Below, in pieces: positions 23,488-31,107 of a DNA stretch of 31,107 bases; position 1 is the stretch's first letter, and each line of letters opens with the position of its first letter. The DNA is from an uncultured Sutterella sp. GTDB lineage: Bacteria > Pseudomonadota > Gammaproteobacteria > Burkholderiales > Burkholderiaceae_F. The stretch is taken from NCBI GenBank assembly GCA_900544255.1, contig UQUM01000022.1, positions 1 through 31,107 on the forward strand, written 5' to 3'. Made by a program: the position numbers and the translations under genes. The notes under the pieces were generated by a model, which was not told where the DNA came from, did not search any database, and worked only from the letters and a program-made list of their open reading frames with translations.

Positions 23488-24642
23488 TTATTCTTCAAAG
23501 ACCCCCTTCACAATGATGTCGCCCGAGCGCATCATGCCGCGGCCCTTCGCGAACACATCGGTGAGGTTGAAGTTTTCATCAAAGAGAAGCGCGTTGGCGA
23601 CCGCCCCGACCTCGACGCGGCCCTGATCCTTGAGGCCGTGCGAATCCGCGACGTTGCGCGTGATGAATCCCAACACGGTCGGAATATCCATCTTGTAGTC
23701 GCCCACGAGTTCCTTCACGGTCGAAAGGTTGCATTCGATACCGCAGACGGCCAGGCCCACCATGTTGCCCTTTTCGTCAAAGCGCGGCTTGGAGCCGTGA
23801 CCGTCCGAGGACATCGTCACGAGTTTCGGATTGACACCCGCTTCCACGGCACCGACGAAAGCTTCCGCAGGCCCCTTTTCAAAGCAGCAGGAACCGCCCG
23901 TCGTAAAGTCGATGTAACCGCCCGCCTTCGCAAATTCCAGGGCGCTGTCAAAGACGTGGCGCACGCGGGCGCAGTGCGTCGGACGGATGTGCTTAATCGG
24001 GAACCCGCGGGACACGATGTCGCGATACATGTCAAACGCCCCGGGAATATTGCCGGAATGGATGTGCAGAACGCCGATCTTGCCGGAAATCATGCCCGCC
24101 AAACGGATGTCGGACAGCAAGTGAATCAATTCGTCTTCCGTCGGGAAGGAACTGCGGTGATCGCCCATGGCAATCTTGACGCCCAGGCATTCGGGCACCA
24201 TAAAGATGTCTTTGGCGACCTCCCCGCTCATCGTCGAAGGCGGGAAGCGGTAATTGCTCGTGTACATCCACGTGCTCACGCCTTCGGTCGCAAGCGCCCG
24301 CACCTTTGCCAAAAGGTTTTCAATCGAACGCGTAATAAAGTCGGTGCCCGACACCCCCACGACGGTCGTCGTCCCGCAGGCAACGAGTTCGGACAACACC
24401 AATTCGGGCGTCCGGGACACGGGGCCACCTTCGCCGCCGCCCCCCGTCACGTGGATGTGCTGATCGAAGAAGCCCGGCGTAAGGATCTTACCTTTGGCGT
24501 CAATGGTTTCAAGATCCGGAAGTTTCACATCCAAATCCGTGTCGATGGCGAGGAAGCGCCCGTTTACCATCAACACGTCACGCACGCCCAAATCATCCGG
24601 GGAAAAAACGTGCGCGTTGCGAATCAAAACTGCTTTAGTCAT
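23488..24642 (-). CDS. iadA: Isoaspartyl dipeptidase (beta-aspartyl peptidase)
   Basis: A 384-residue amidohydrolase, close to the 390 of E. coli IadA. The first zinc motif DQHIHVTGGGGEGGP is near residue 62; other family blocks are GTTTVVGVSGTD, IAMGDHRSS, THCARV and SSDGHGSKPRFDEKGN. It cleaves isoaspartyl dipeptides formed by protein ageing or released from diet, giving aspartate. It follows dcuC on the same strand with a gap of about 60 bases, so aspartate supply and dicarboxylate exchange are probably co-expressed. ATG 24642 has AAGGAG eight bases upstream; the earlier in-frame ATG lacks a site. Confidence 0.93.
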   Translation of the reverse strand: MTKAVLIRNAHVFSPDDLGVRDVLMVNGRFLAIDTDLDVKLPDLETIDAKGKILTPGFFDQHIHVTGGGGEGGPVSRTPELVLSELVACGTTTVVGVSGTDFITRSIENLLAKVRALATEGVSTWMYTSNYRFPPSTMSGEVAKDIFMVPECLGVKIAMGDHRSSFPTEDELIHLLSDIRLAGMISGKIGVLHIHSGNIPGAFDMYRDIVSRGFPIKHIRPTHCARVRHVFDSALEFAKAGGYIDFTTGGSCCFEKGPAEAFVGAVEAGVNPKLVTMSSDGHGSKPRFDEKGNMVGLAVCGIECNLSTVKELVGDYKMDIPTVLGFITRNVADSHGLKDQGRVEVGAVANALLFDENFNLTDVFAKGRGMMRSGDIIVKGVFEE

Positions 24643-24703
24643 GGTCTTACTCCTTGCGGCGCCCTGCAGCGAGCGCCGCACTCGATTAATTGAACCTTGT
24701 TGA

Positions 24704-26077
24704 TCAGAGGAAGACGGCGGAGGCCGCGATGTTGACGATCAATGCCATCACCATCACCGGAATCGTCCGTCGGACAATCTGGAAAGGCGTAATGCCGGCG
24801 ATACTCGACACGGCGATCATAACGCCTGCGATCGGGCACATGGTACGTGCGATACCGGCCGACAACTGCACGGGCACGGCGAGCACGGCCGCATTCATGC
24901 CGACCGAAGCCGCGGCTTCAGGCAGCAAAGGCGAGAACGCAAAGAACGCCGCGTTGCCGGACCCCGTCACGATCGTGGCAATCACCATGATCGCGATCAT
25001 CACGAAGAGCATCACCCAGACGCCTGCGGATTCCATCGAAGCCGCCGCCTGAATCATCGTCGTGATGCCGCCCACCTTATTCATACCGAGCGCAAAAAGT
25101 TCCGCGCAGCAGATCAAGGCCACGGTCGACGTAAAGACCTTTCCCATGCCTTCGTACACGGCCTTCGTACGGGTAATGGCTTCCTTCACGTCAAGGTGTG
25201 CCACGAGATCCACGACGAACGAAATCAGAATGGAGATGATAATGGCGGTCTGCAGGGAAAGCTTCACGCCGGCGTAAACCATCGGAGAGAAGACAATGAG
25301 AAGGAAAAGCGGAATCATCGGGAGGATCGCGTAATAAGCGGGACCCGCCCCTTCAAACGCCTTGTTGACGTCCTGCTTTTCGCCGGCAGTGCCTGCATTA
25401 GCCGCTTCACCGTCACGGCGGTCAAACCAACGCTGCACGAAGAAGTGCCCGATCGCCACCGTAGCGATCACACAGAGCGCCACAGGGATCTGATCCTGGA
25501 CGAAGTACGTGACGACGTCGGTATTCACAAGATCCGCCGCTCGCATGGCGTTCGAAGACGCAGGCCCCAAGTCCAAGCAGCAGGTCGAACCGATCACGGC
25601 GGCCGCAGACGTACGGGAGACGCCCAAAGCCACGAGAAGCGGAAAGATCGACGCCATCAGAAGGAGCCCGAGACCCACGGCAGAATTAATAAAGAGCGCC
25701 ATGAATTGGCCGATGACATACGTCACGGCAAGGAGCAGATAGGGCGAACGGATGGCGGACAAGGGTTTCACGCAGGCTTTGACGAGCGCTTTCGATGCAC
25801 CGATCTTGTCCATATAGTAGGAGAACCCGGCAATCCACATGATGTTGAGCCCCAACCCCGGCAGACGCGTCTTCATCTGATCGGTGAAGGCCTGCGCGAG
25901 ATCAAACCCCAAGAAATGCGTGGACTTTTTGGCGGCCACCGGGTCAACGCCCATAAAGGCTGCAACCGCTAAAAAGACAAGGCCCGCGAGCAACAGCACG
26001 GTGGGCGGATAGTAGTTTTTAAAAATACACCACGCGACGACCGCAATCACCGCGAGTGTCAGAATGACGCCGAACAT
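24704..26077 (-). CDS. dcuC: Anaerobic C4-dicarboxylate transporter, DcuC family
   Basis: A 457-residue inner-membrane protein with about twelve hydrophobic segments, the normal DcuC length (461 in E. coli). Features include the AVGLGLLLMASIFPLLVALG and GSTCCLDLGPASSNAMRAAD blocks and the late GSGNAAFFAFSPLLP and MCPIAGVMIAVSSIAGITPF segments, where DcuC proteins have their conserved Pro-Ile/Val-Ala-Gly motif. DcuC moves fumarate, aspartate or succinate across the membrane during anaerobic growth, typically as fumarate-succinate exchange. It is the first gene of the dcuC-iadA pair. The frame is intact, and ATG 26077 has an AAGGAG site. Confidence 0.92.
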   Translation of the reverse strand: MFGVILTLAVIAVVAWCIFKNYYPPTVLLLAGLVFLAVAAFMGVDPVAAKKSTHFLGFDLAQAFTDQMKTRLPGLGLNIMWIAGFSYYMDKIGASKALVKACVKPLSAIRSPYLLLAVTYVIGQFMALFINSAVGLGLLLMASIFPLLVALGVSRTSAAAVIGSTCCLDLGPASSNAMRAADLVNTDVVTYFVQDQIPVALCVIATVAIGHFFVQRWFDRRDGEAANAGTAGEKQDVNKAFEGAGPAYYAILPMIPLFLLIVFSPMVYAGVKLSLQTAIIISILISFVVDLVAHLDVKEAITRTKAVYEGMGKVFTSTVALICCAELFALGMNKVGGITTMIQAAASMESAGVWVMLFVMIAIMVIATIVTGSGNAAFFAFSPLLPEAAASVGMNAAVLAVPVQLSAGIARTMCPIAGVMIAVSSIAGITPFQIVRRTIPVMVMALIVNIAASAVFL

Positions 26078-26541
26078 TTTGGAAAAGCTCCTTGGTTAAT
26101 GAACGTTCGGGGCCCCTGCGTGATAGGCCCCGAACCGTTGTCTCTTTTATGTACTACCGCTTAGACAAATGTCTTCGCGACGGGATTATTCTAGGAGAAA
26201 AGTCTTAGTTTTTGCTACTCCGGACGGAGTTTTTTTCATCGGCGCATCAGAAAAACGTTTGATTTAACGATACTTGCGCCGTTTTCCACGCAATATCAAA
26301 ATCGCTCATGTCATCTTCAAAAACACATATATTTTTTATGTCGAAATAACCAGCGCCCTGTCGTGGCGAGACTCGGTCGAGGTGACGTCGCGACGACCGA
26401 ACCGATATAGGGCACCGTACCGCCCGACAACAAAAGAAGAACATCATCTCCGGCGCGGTGCACCGTCAGCTGAAGCACCCGCCGGCGCTTGGTCACGCAA
26501 ATACTGCCGGCGGATCGCCTTTTTCCGTTTCAGTCCTGACG
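26078..26541. other. Intergenic region upstream of dcuC
   Basis: No gene is supported in these 464 bases. A small hairpin, ACTCC (26217-26221) with GGAGT (26226-26230) followed by seven Ts, reads as a terminator on the + strand although no + strand gene precedes it. The part nearest dcuC is AT-richer and probably holds its promoter. I could not find a clear FNR box. Confidence 0.45.
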
Positions 26542-28039
26542 TCACTCACGAATGAGTTTTTCAAAATCATCGTTAAGACGCGTCTGCGCCGCAACTAACT
26601 CTTCCGCAAGCGCCGTCACATTCCCTGTCCGAACCTTCAGCTCTTTCTCAACCGACGCAAAGAGCTTCGCGAGTTCCAAAGCCTGCGGGTCGCCTGCGAC
26701 CGCACGCTCGGCGACGATATGCGCGGGATCCAGTACCGCTCGGAATCCGATTTCATCCAAGGGGAACGCCGCCGGGAGTTCCGGCACTTGCGCCTTGAGT
26801 TCCTCATAAAGCGCGGCGTAGATGGCTTGCGCTTTCGCAATCGGGAACGTTTTGGGCGTAAAGCCTTCGGTGCGGGCGACCGTCACCATACGGCTCGCAA
26901 ACCCATGCCCCACCCGGAACGGAATCGCAAAGCGGCGCATCAAAACGTCCGCCAGCTCCTGCGAAGCCGTCCAATCGAGATTGAGTTCTTCCAAAGCACG
27001 CGCCTTGTCGACTTTCAAAAGTCCCAATACCGCGGCAAAGCGTTCCAAAACAGACGACGCATCCCCGACGATTTCCCGATTGAGTTTTTCGTCTTTCGCA
27101 TCGTACATCCCGGTCGGCAGGTTGTGAGTACGCATCACGACGGAATTTGATTCCGCGAGCACCACGCTCGCATCGCGACGAATGTCGATCAAAGGGCCGG
27201 GGTTGCGTTTCTGCGGCATGGCGCTTGAGGCATAAGTCGCCGACACCAAAATCCAGGGTCGAGGCTGCGCGTACTGCTGCATGAGTTCGGCGATGAATTG
27301 ACCGACGTGCAGCATCGGGTGCACGAGTTCGAGCGCGGCATCCACACAGACGTCGGTGCCCCCGACCTGACCCGCGTCAAACGTATTTTCAACCGGTCGA
27401 TCAAAGCCCAAATAAGCAGACATTCCGGCGCGATCCAACGGCCATCCCGTACCGTTTAAGACGCAGGCTCCCATCGGACATTCGTTCAGACGCCGGTAGC
27501 ACGCCAGCGACCTTTCCATATCCCGCAGAAAAGCCTGCGCGTGCGCAAGAAGAACGTGCGCCATATTGGAGGGCTGCGCTGCCACACCGTTCGTGTAGCA
27601 AGGAATCAACGTATCCTCGTTTTCGTGAGCGAGCTTTAAGAGCCCCGTCACCGCCGCTGCTTGAGCCTTCAAGAGTTTCAACGTCTCATCGCGCAGAATC
27701 GCCCGCTGAAACGTCGCATGAATGTCCTGAGAACTACGGCCGGCATGCATCAGCGTCGCTTCCAACCCGGCCTTCGCAACAACGAGTGGCTCATAACGAA
27801 TGTACATCTTGGGGCGGGCGCTGCCGGCAGCTGAGCACGCTTCTGCCACCGCCTTCACCGCCCGACCGAAGCGGGCGGCATCTTTTTTCGTGAGAAGCCC
27901 TTTCGCCGTATTCGTCAAAAGCGTCGCTTTGTTGACTTCCGTGATTCAGAAGAATTCATCGCGTCCCGGAATACCCGGCCAGGGAAGCAAATCTTCCCGC
28001 CTTACCGGCCGCGCCGGTCGACATCAAACCCAACGTCAT
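26542..28039 (-). pseudogene. Argininosuccinate-lyase-like protein, broken at the 5' end
   Basis: The body (27945-26542) is a fumarase/aspartase-superfamily lyase closest to argininosuccinate lyase: MHAGRSSQDIHATFQRAILR matches the HxGRSxND block, and SSAMPQKRNPG is the catalytic signature loop. The expected start, ATG 28039 with AGGAG nine bases upstream, reads MTLGLMSTGA, then a frame change near 28000 is needed to reach WPGIPGRDEFF, and an in-frame TGA at 27948-27946 sits where a Trp codon (TGG) is likely. The only open start after this is a poor TTG at 27918. In addition, the catalytic YTH motif is YTN (IPCYTNGVAAQP), so even a restored enzyme may not be a true argininosuccinate lyase. 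Confidence 0.75.
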
Positions 28040-28052
28040 TTTTGAAAACTCC

Positions 28053-28350
28053 TCACCTCACGAAAATCGTTACTGCAAGCGACACCATCAAGCCGCCCGT
28101 AGAAAGGAATCCAAGTACGGCGCACATTCGCCAAAGGACTCGTCTTCGCAAAGCCTGCCATGATGATCACGAGACCCGCCACAGGCGACACCGGACGCAT
28201 CATTTCGCTTGCGAGCTGCATCATCTTTGCCAAATCCGCCGGATCACAACCCAATCCTGCTGCTACAGAAGGAGCAATCAGCACCAACCCGTTTTTGCGA
28301 CGGCGGCAGAAAGACGCCGACTGCGAAGATCATCACTGCGATCCATGACA
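28053..28350 (-). pseudogene. Decayed C-terminus of a second DcuC-like transporter
   Basis: One frame (28287 downward) reads LIAPSVAAGLGCDPADLAKM, then EMMRPVSPVAGLVIIMAGFA, then RRTWIPF, matching the last 80 residues of DcuC-family proteins, including the SPVAG motif. A lost base near 28104 breaks it; the other frame continues TGGLMVSLAVTIFVR to a TGA at 28055-28053 that overlaps the ribosome site of the lyase gene. Upstream, another frame gives a membrane-like WIAVMIFAVGVFL (about 28346-28310). The first 350 or so residues are gone; the YihY gene ends at 28360. Confidence 0.75.
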
Positions 28351-28359
28351 CCGGTTTCC

Positions 28360-29607
28360 TCACAACACTTCCGCCATCGGGCGCGTCAGGGCACTGTTTT
28401 CCTTCAACCGCAGCCACCAGGGATTCAAAATCCCGCTCGTCGCCGCATTTCGCACGCGGGAAGCCACCAAACTTGACCGCGGATCAATGCAGAATTCTCG
28501 AAATAGCGGCAGAAGCACCGCCCGATGAGGATCGACCGTGAGCACCCAAGCGTCGTCTTTCTCCCCCGTTGCCGCCGGCGCCGCGTACCCCGCGTGCGCA
28601 AGCCCTTCGAGCGACTTTAAAGCCGCTTCGGGACAAGCATCCGCCGCGCGGCAAAGTTCCGTCAACGTCATCACGGGTTGATCCGATTCCCGGTATTTCG
28701 CCGTCAGCGCTTTTACCATCGCCAGCGCCGTGAGAAAATCGTCCCCCGCACGGTAGCTGTCCATATAGCGGCCGGACGTGAGTTTCGGAATCGTCGCCGT
28801 AACCGCGGCACCTGCAAAGAAAAGAAACCAAGCGACGTAAATCCACAGCACCAACACAGGCAGTGCCACAAAAGCGCCGTAAATGTTGGTAAGGGTCCCT
28901 GCCGTCACGTAGTACTCAAACCCCACCTTGACGATAAAGCCGGCGCCCGCTGCCGCAAAGCCCCCGACAAAGGCATTCGTCCACGGCACCCGACAGTTCG
29001 GAATGCACTTATACAAGGCGGCGTACCCCGCCACCTGCAGTGCAAATTGTCCGAACGACAACAAAACGGCCGAGGTGCCGGCATCGACCCCGGCAAGCGC
29101 CCGCGCCGTCGCCTGCCCCGTCAACGTGAGACTCACCGCTATCGCGACCGGCCCCACCGTCATCAGCGCCCAGTAAATAAGGACGCGCTGCATCAGGGGG
29201 CGGGCCGTCCTCACTTTAAAAAGACGGTTCACGGTCACGAAGAGTTTGTCGATCATCATCAATGCCGTCACCGCCAAACCGATAAGACCGAAGGTTGTGA
29301 GACCTGCCGCATGATCCGCAAAATCTCGGAGGTAGCGAATCAGGACGCCGCTGTACTGCTCGGGCAGAAAACTCGTGACGATCAATTTTTCCAAAGCTTC
29401 CCGCGTACCCGAAAAACTCGGAAACGCCGCAAATACCGCGAGCGAGAGCGCCAACACCGGAACGATTGCCAACAACGTTGCTAGCGCCATTGACGACGCA
29501 ACTTCCGCAATGTTGATTTCCGCCAGACGGTCGCGTGCAAAACGCGCCAACTGCCGCACGCGGCCCGTGGTAAGCAAGACCTTCAGGCGAACGAGGGTCT
29601 CTTTCAT
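28360..29607 (-). CDS. YihY/BrkB-family inner-membrane protein
   Basis: A 415-residue protein with about six membrane segments in the first 290 residues, containing the family features SSMALATLLAIVPVLALSLA, TALMMIDKLFVTVNRLFKV and GAFVALPVLVLWIYVAWFLF. The C-terminal 125 residues are cytosolic and resemble a winged-helix tail seen in longer YihY proteins. The molecular role of the family is not settled; an RNase BN annotation in older records is wrong. ATG 29607 follows aroG at a distance of about 115 bases on the same strand and could be co-transcribed. Its 3' end abuts the decayed dcuC remnant. Confidence 0.9.
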   Translation of the reverse strand: MKETLVRLKVLLTTGRVRQLARFARDRLAEINIAEVASSMALATLLAIVPVLALSLAVFAAFPSFSGTREALEKLIVTSFLPEQYSGVLIRYLRDFADHAAGLTTFGLIGLAVTALMMIDKLFVTVNRLFKVRTARPLMQRVLIYWALMTVGPVAIAVSLTLTGQATARALAGVDAGTSAVLLSFGQFALQVAGYAALYKCIPNCRVPWTNAFVGGFAAAGAGFIVKVGFEYYVTAGTLTNIYGAFVALPVLVLWIYVAWFLFFAGAAVTATIPKLTSGRYMDSYRAGDDFLTALAMVKALTAKYRESDQPVMTLTELCRAADACPEAALKSLEGLAHAGYAAPAATGEKDDAWVLTVDPHRAVLLPLFREFCIDPRSSLVASRVRNAATSGILNPWWLRLKENSALTRPMAEVL

Positions 29608-29721
29608 AACAATTACGCGAGGAAATCTGCGACTTCAGTCGCAGGAGGAATCGCGCCCTCCTTAATAAGCTGAGTTAAAAATGCTTTTCGTCTTTCTAGA
29701 AGCCGAAGGTGCTTGTGACTT

Positions 29722-30822
29722 TTAGGCAGGGGCGGTTGACGAGCTTTCCTGACGCAGTCGGCGAAGTTTTTCCGCGGCTTCTCTCAAAATCGCTTCGGTT
29801 GTTTCCCAACTGATGCAGGCGTCCGTCACGGAAACGCCGTACTTCAATTGCGAGAGATCCGCCGGAATCTTCTGGTTTCCCTCGTGAATGTTGCTTTCGA
29901 GCATAAGGCCGCGAATCGACCGGTTCCCGTTTTCAATCTGCGCGAGGCAATCCCGCAGTACGAAGGGCTGCAGCGCGGGATCCTTAAAACTGTTGGCGTG
30001 CGAGCAGTCGACGATGAGGCGTTTGGGAAGTCCCGCGGCTTCCAGGGCCTTTTCCGCCAGAAAGACGCTCACGGTATCAAAGTTAGGGCGCCCGCCGCCG
30101 CCCCGGAGCACCAGGTGGCCGTCGGGGTTGCCGCGCGTCAGGACGACCGCACTGCGCCCGTCTTCGTACATCCCCAAAAAGTGATGCGACGAGCGGCTCG
30201 CCTTTACGGCGTTGATTGATGCGGCTAAAGCGCCGTCCGTCGAATTCTTAAAACCGACGGGGGCGGATAAGCCGCTCGCCATTTCGCGGTGCGTCTGACT
30301 TTCAGACGTTCTCGCGCCGATGGCGTACCAGGAGACCAAGTCCCCCAAGTACTGCGGACCTGAAGGATCCAATGCTTCGGTCGCAATCGGGAGTCCCGCC
30401 TCGCTCACGTCGATCATGAGACGCCGGGCGCGGGTCATGCCTTCGCCGATTCGGAACGACCCGTCCATGCCGGGGTCGTTGATGAAGCCCTTCCATCCCG
30501 TCACGGTGCGCGGCTTCTCAAAGTACACGCGCATCACGAGGTAAAGCACGTCCCCTAATTCGTCCGCCAGTGCCTTAAGGCGTCCGGCGTAGTCCATCGC
30601 CGCCTTGGGATCATGAACAGAACAAGGCCCCGTAATGACGAGCAGCCGCGAGTCCTCCCCCTTCAATATCCGGCGTACCGTGCGCCGCCCTTCGGCCACC
30701 GCGTCCGCCGCTTTATCCGTCATCGGCACCAAGCGCTTGATGTCGGCGGGGGTCGGCATCGGTTCAAACGCCTCAATATTGACGTCTTCCAAGTGAACAG
30801 GGAAACGAGCTTCGTTCGACAT
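29722..30822 (-). CDS. 3-deoxy-7-phosphoheptulonate synthase (DAHP synthase, class I AroFGH type)
   Basis: A 366-residue enzyme. It joins phosphoenolpyruvate and erythrose 4-phosphate, the first step of the shikimate pathway to aromatic amino acids. Diagnostic blocks are LLVITGPCSVHDPKAAMDYA (about 60-80), MRVYFEKPRTVTGWKGFIND (about 97-116), GARTSESQTHREMASGLSAP, GNPDGHLVLRGGGGRPNFD and VDCSHANSFKDP, with the metal-binding Cys, His and later Glu/Asp present. It could be the Phe-, Tyr- or Trp-sensitive isoenzyme; I cannot tell, so no specific symbol is given. ATG 30822 has GGAGAAAG upstream. There is no other shikimate gene in the window. Confidence 0.95.
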   Translation of the reverse strand: MSNEARFPVHLEDVNIEAFEPMPTPADIKRLVPMTDKAADAVAEGRRTVRRILKGEDSRLLVITGPCSVHDPKAAMDYAGRLKALADELGDVLYLVMRVYFEKPRTVTGWKGFINDPGMDGSFRIGEGMTRARRLMIDVSEAGLPIATEALDPSGPQYLGDLVSWYAIGARTSESQTHREMASGLSAPVGFKNSTDGALAASINAVKASRSSHHFLGMYEDGRSAVVLTRGNPDGHLVLRGGGGRPNFDTVSVFLAEKALEAAGLPKRLIVDCSHANSFKDPALQPFVLRDCLAQIENGNRSIRGLMLESNIHEGNQKIPADLSQLKYGVSVTDACISWETTEAILREAAEKLRRLRQESSSTAPA

Positions 30823-30976
30823 AAAAATCTTTCTCCAGAAAACGGCACCCGCAAGAAGTACCGCAAACGCGGTCGATTATCACCCGCGCCGTAAAACCCG
30901 TTCCTTCAGGAGGGGGATATAAGGCGCCAAAGTTGTTGTGGTTAAAACTACGGACGATCGTTGTATCATCCTAACC

Positions 30977-31107
30977 ATGAGAACCTACAAATACAAGCTA
31001 CTTTCGGCGAAGCGCAATAAGAAACTGCATCGACAGATCAATGCCGGTGCATTGGCGTGGAACCATTGCGTGGCTTTCACAAGGAGGTTCTACCGGTTTT
31101 ACGGAAA
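30977..31107 (+). CDS. Start of an IS200/IS605-family TnpB gene (cut by window end)
   Basis: The first 43 codons of a TnpB-type RNA-guided nuclease: MRTYKYKLLSAKRNKKLHRQ followed by LAWNHCVAFTRRFYRFYG, the usual opening of OrfB/TnpB proteins (YKYRLYP-like strand, then a helix with the NHC/NxxV and RRxYRxYG pattern). The rest lies beyond the window, so whether it is complete and active is unknown. No TnpA is seen upstream. The 70 bases before it may be the left end of the element; part of it resembles 18255-18270. Confidence 0.85.
   Translation, partial: MRTYKYKLLSAKRNKKLHRQINAGALAWNHCVAFTRRFYRFYG

Noticed and set aside
26217..26236. + strand terminator as evidence of a lost + strand gene.
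   Set aside because: The stem is only five pairs and no coding remnant precedes it.
27946..27948. TGA in the lyase gene as a selenocysteine or recoded codon.
   Set aside because: The position suits Trp, no Sec insertion hairpin is evident just downstream, and a second frame lesion lies close by; decay is simpler.
1..31107. CRISPR arrays, tRNA or rRNA genes, prophage genes.
   Set aside because: No regularly spaced repeats, no cloverleaf or rRNA sequence and no phage structural gene was seen.

Overview
The window looks like a chromosomal segment of a GC-rich, anaerobic, host-associated betaproteobacterium. A Sutterellaceae-type gut Burkholderiales fits best. This is inferred from gene content: a periplasmic flavocytochrome-c-type fumarate reductase, DcuC-type dicarboxylate antiport, an isoaspartyl dipeptidase and asaccharolytic metabolism sitting beside a type III secretion system (T3SS). 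No rRNA or marker gene is present to prove it.

Region 1 (1-8076, + strand) is one tight T3SS operon. A small coiled-coil protein is followed by an EspA/SseB-like filament or tip protein, a class II TPR chaperone, the translocators SctE and SctB, a gatekeeper SctW with its TyeA part fused, a SycN-like chaperone, SctX, SctY and the export gate SctV. The first half has the order of the SPI-2 sseA-sseB-sscA-sseC-sseD block. The second half has the order of the Yersinia yopN-tyeA-sycN-yscX-yscY-yscV block. Needle, ring, ATPase and sorting-platform genes are not in the window. A strong bidirectional hairpin closes the operon.

Region 2 (8090-16.3 kb, - strand) looks like regulation plus cargo. A lone periplasmic ABC-type binding protein is translationally coupled to a membrane PP2C/SpoIIE phosphatase that resembles the partner-switching phosphatases controlling T3SS in Bordetella. 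Beyond it lie a CesT-type chaperone and a 1412-residue protein I cannot assign to a family with confidence. That protein is the best candidate for an undescribed giant T3SS effector.

Region 3 (16.3-23.4 kb) is a patchwork: a frameshifted RelB/DinJ antitoxin, a flavocytochrome-type reductase, a phosphoribosyltransferase, a TnpB remnant, a MerR regulator facing a metallo-beta-lactamase-fold hydrolase across a 19-bp-spacer MerR promoter, a small helix-turn-helix ORF, RidA, an ADP-ribosylglycohydrolase and an alpha/beta-hydrolase remnant. Decay and small mobile-element traces suggest an integration hot spot bordering the T3SS island.

Region 4 (23.4-31.1 kb, mostly - strand) is metabolic: iadA and dcuC form an operon. 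Upstream are a damaged argininosuccinate-lyase-like gene and the decayed tail of a second DcuC-like transporter, then a YihY-family membrane protein and a DAHP synthase. The last 131 bases are the start of an IS200/IS605-type TnpB gene cut by the window edge. Isoaspartyl peptide cleavage, C4-dicarboxylate exchange and fumarate-type reduction could together support amino-acid-fed anaerobic respiration.
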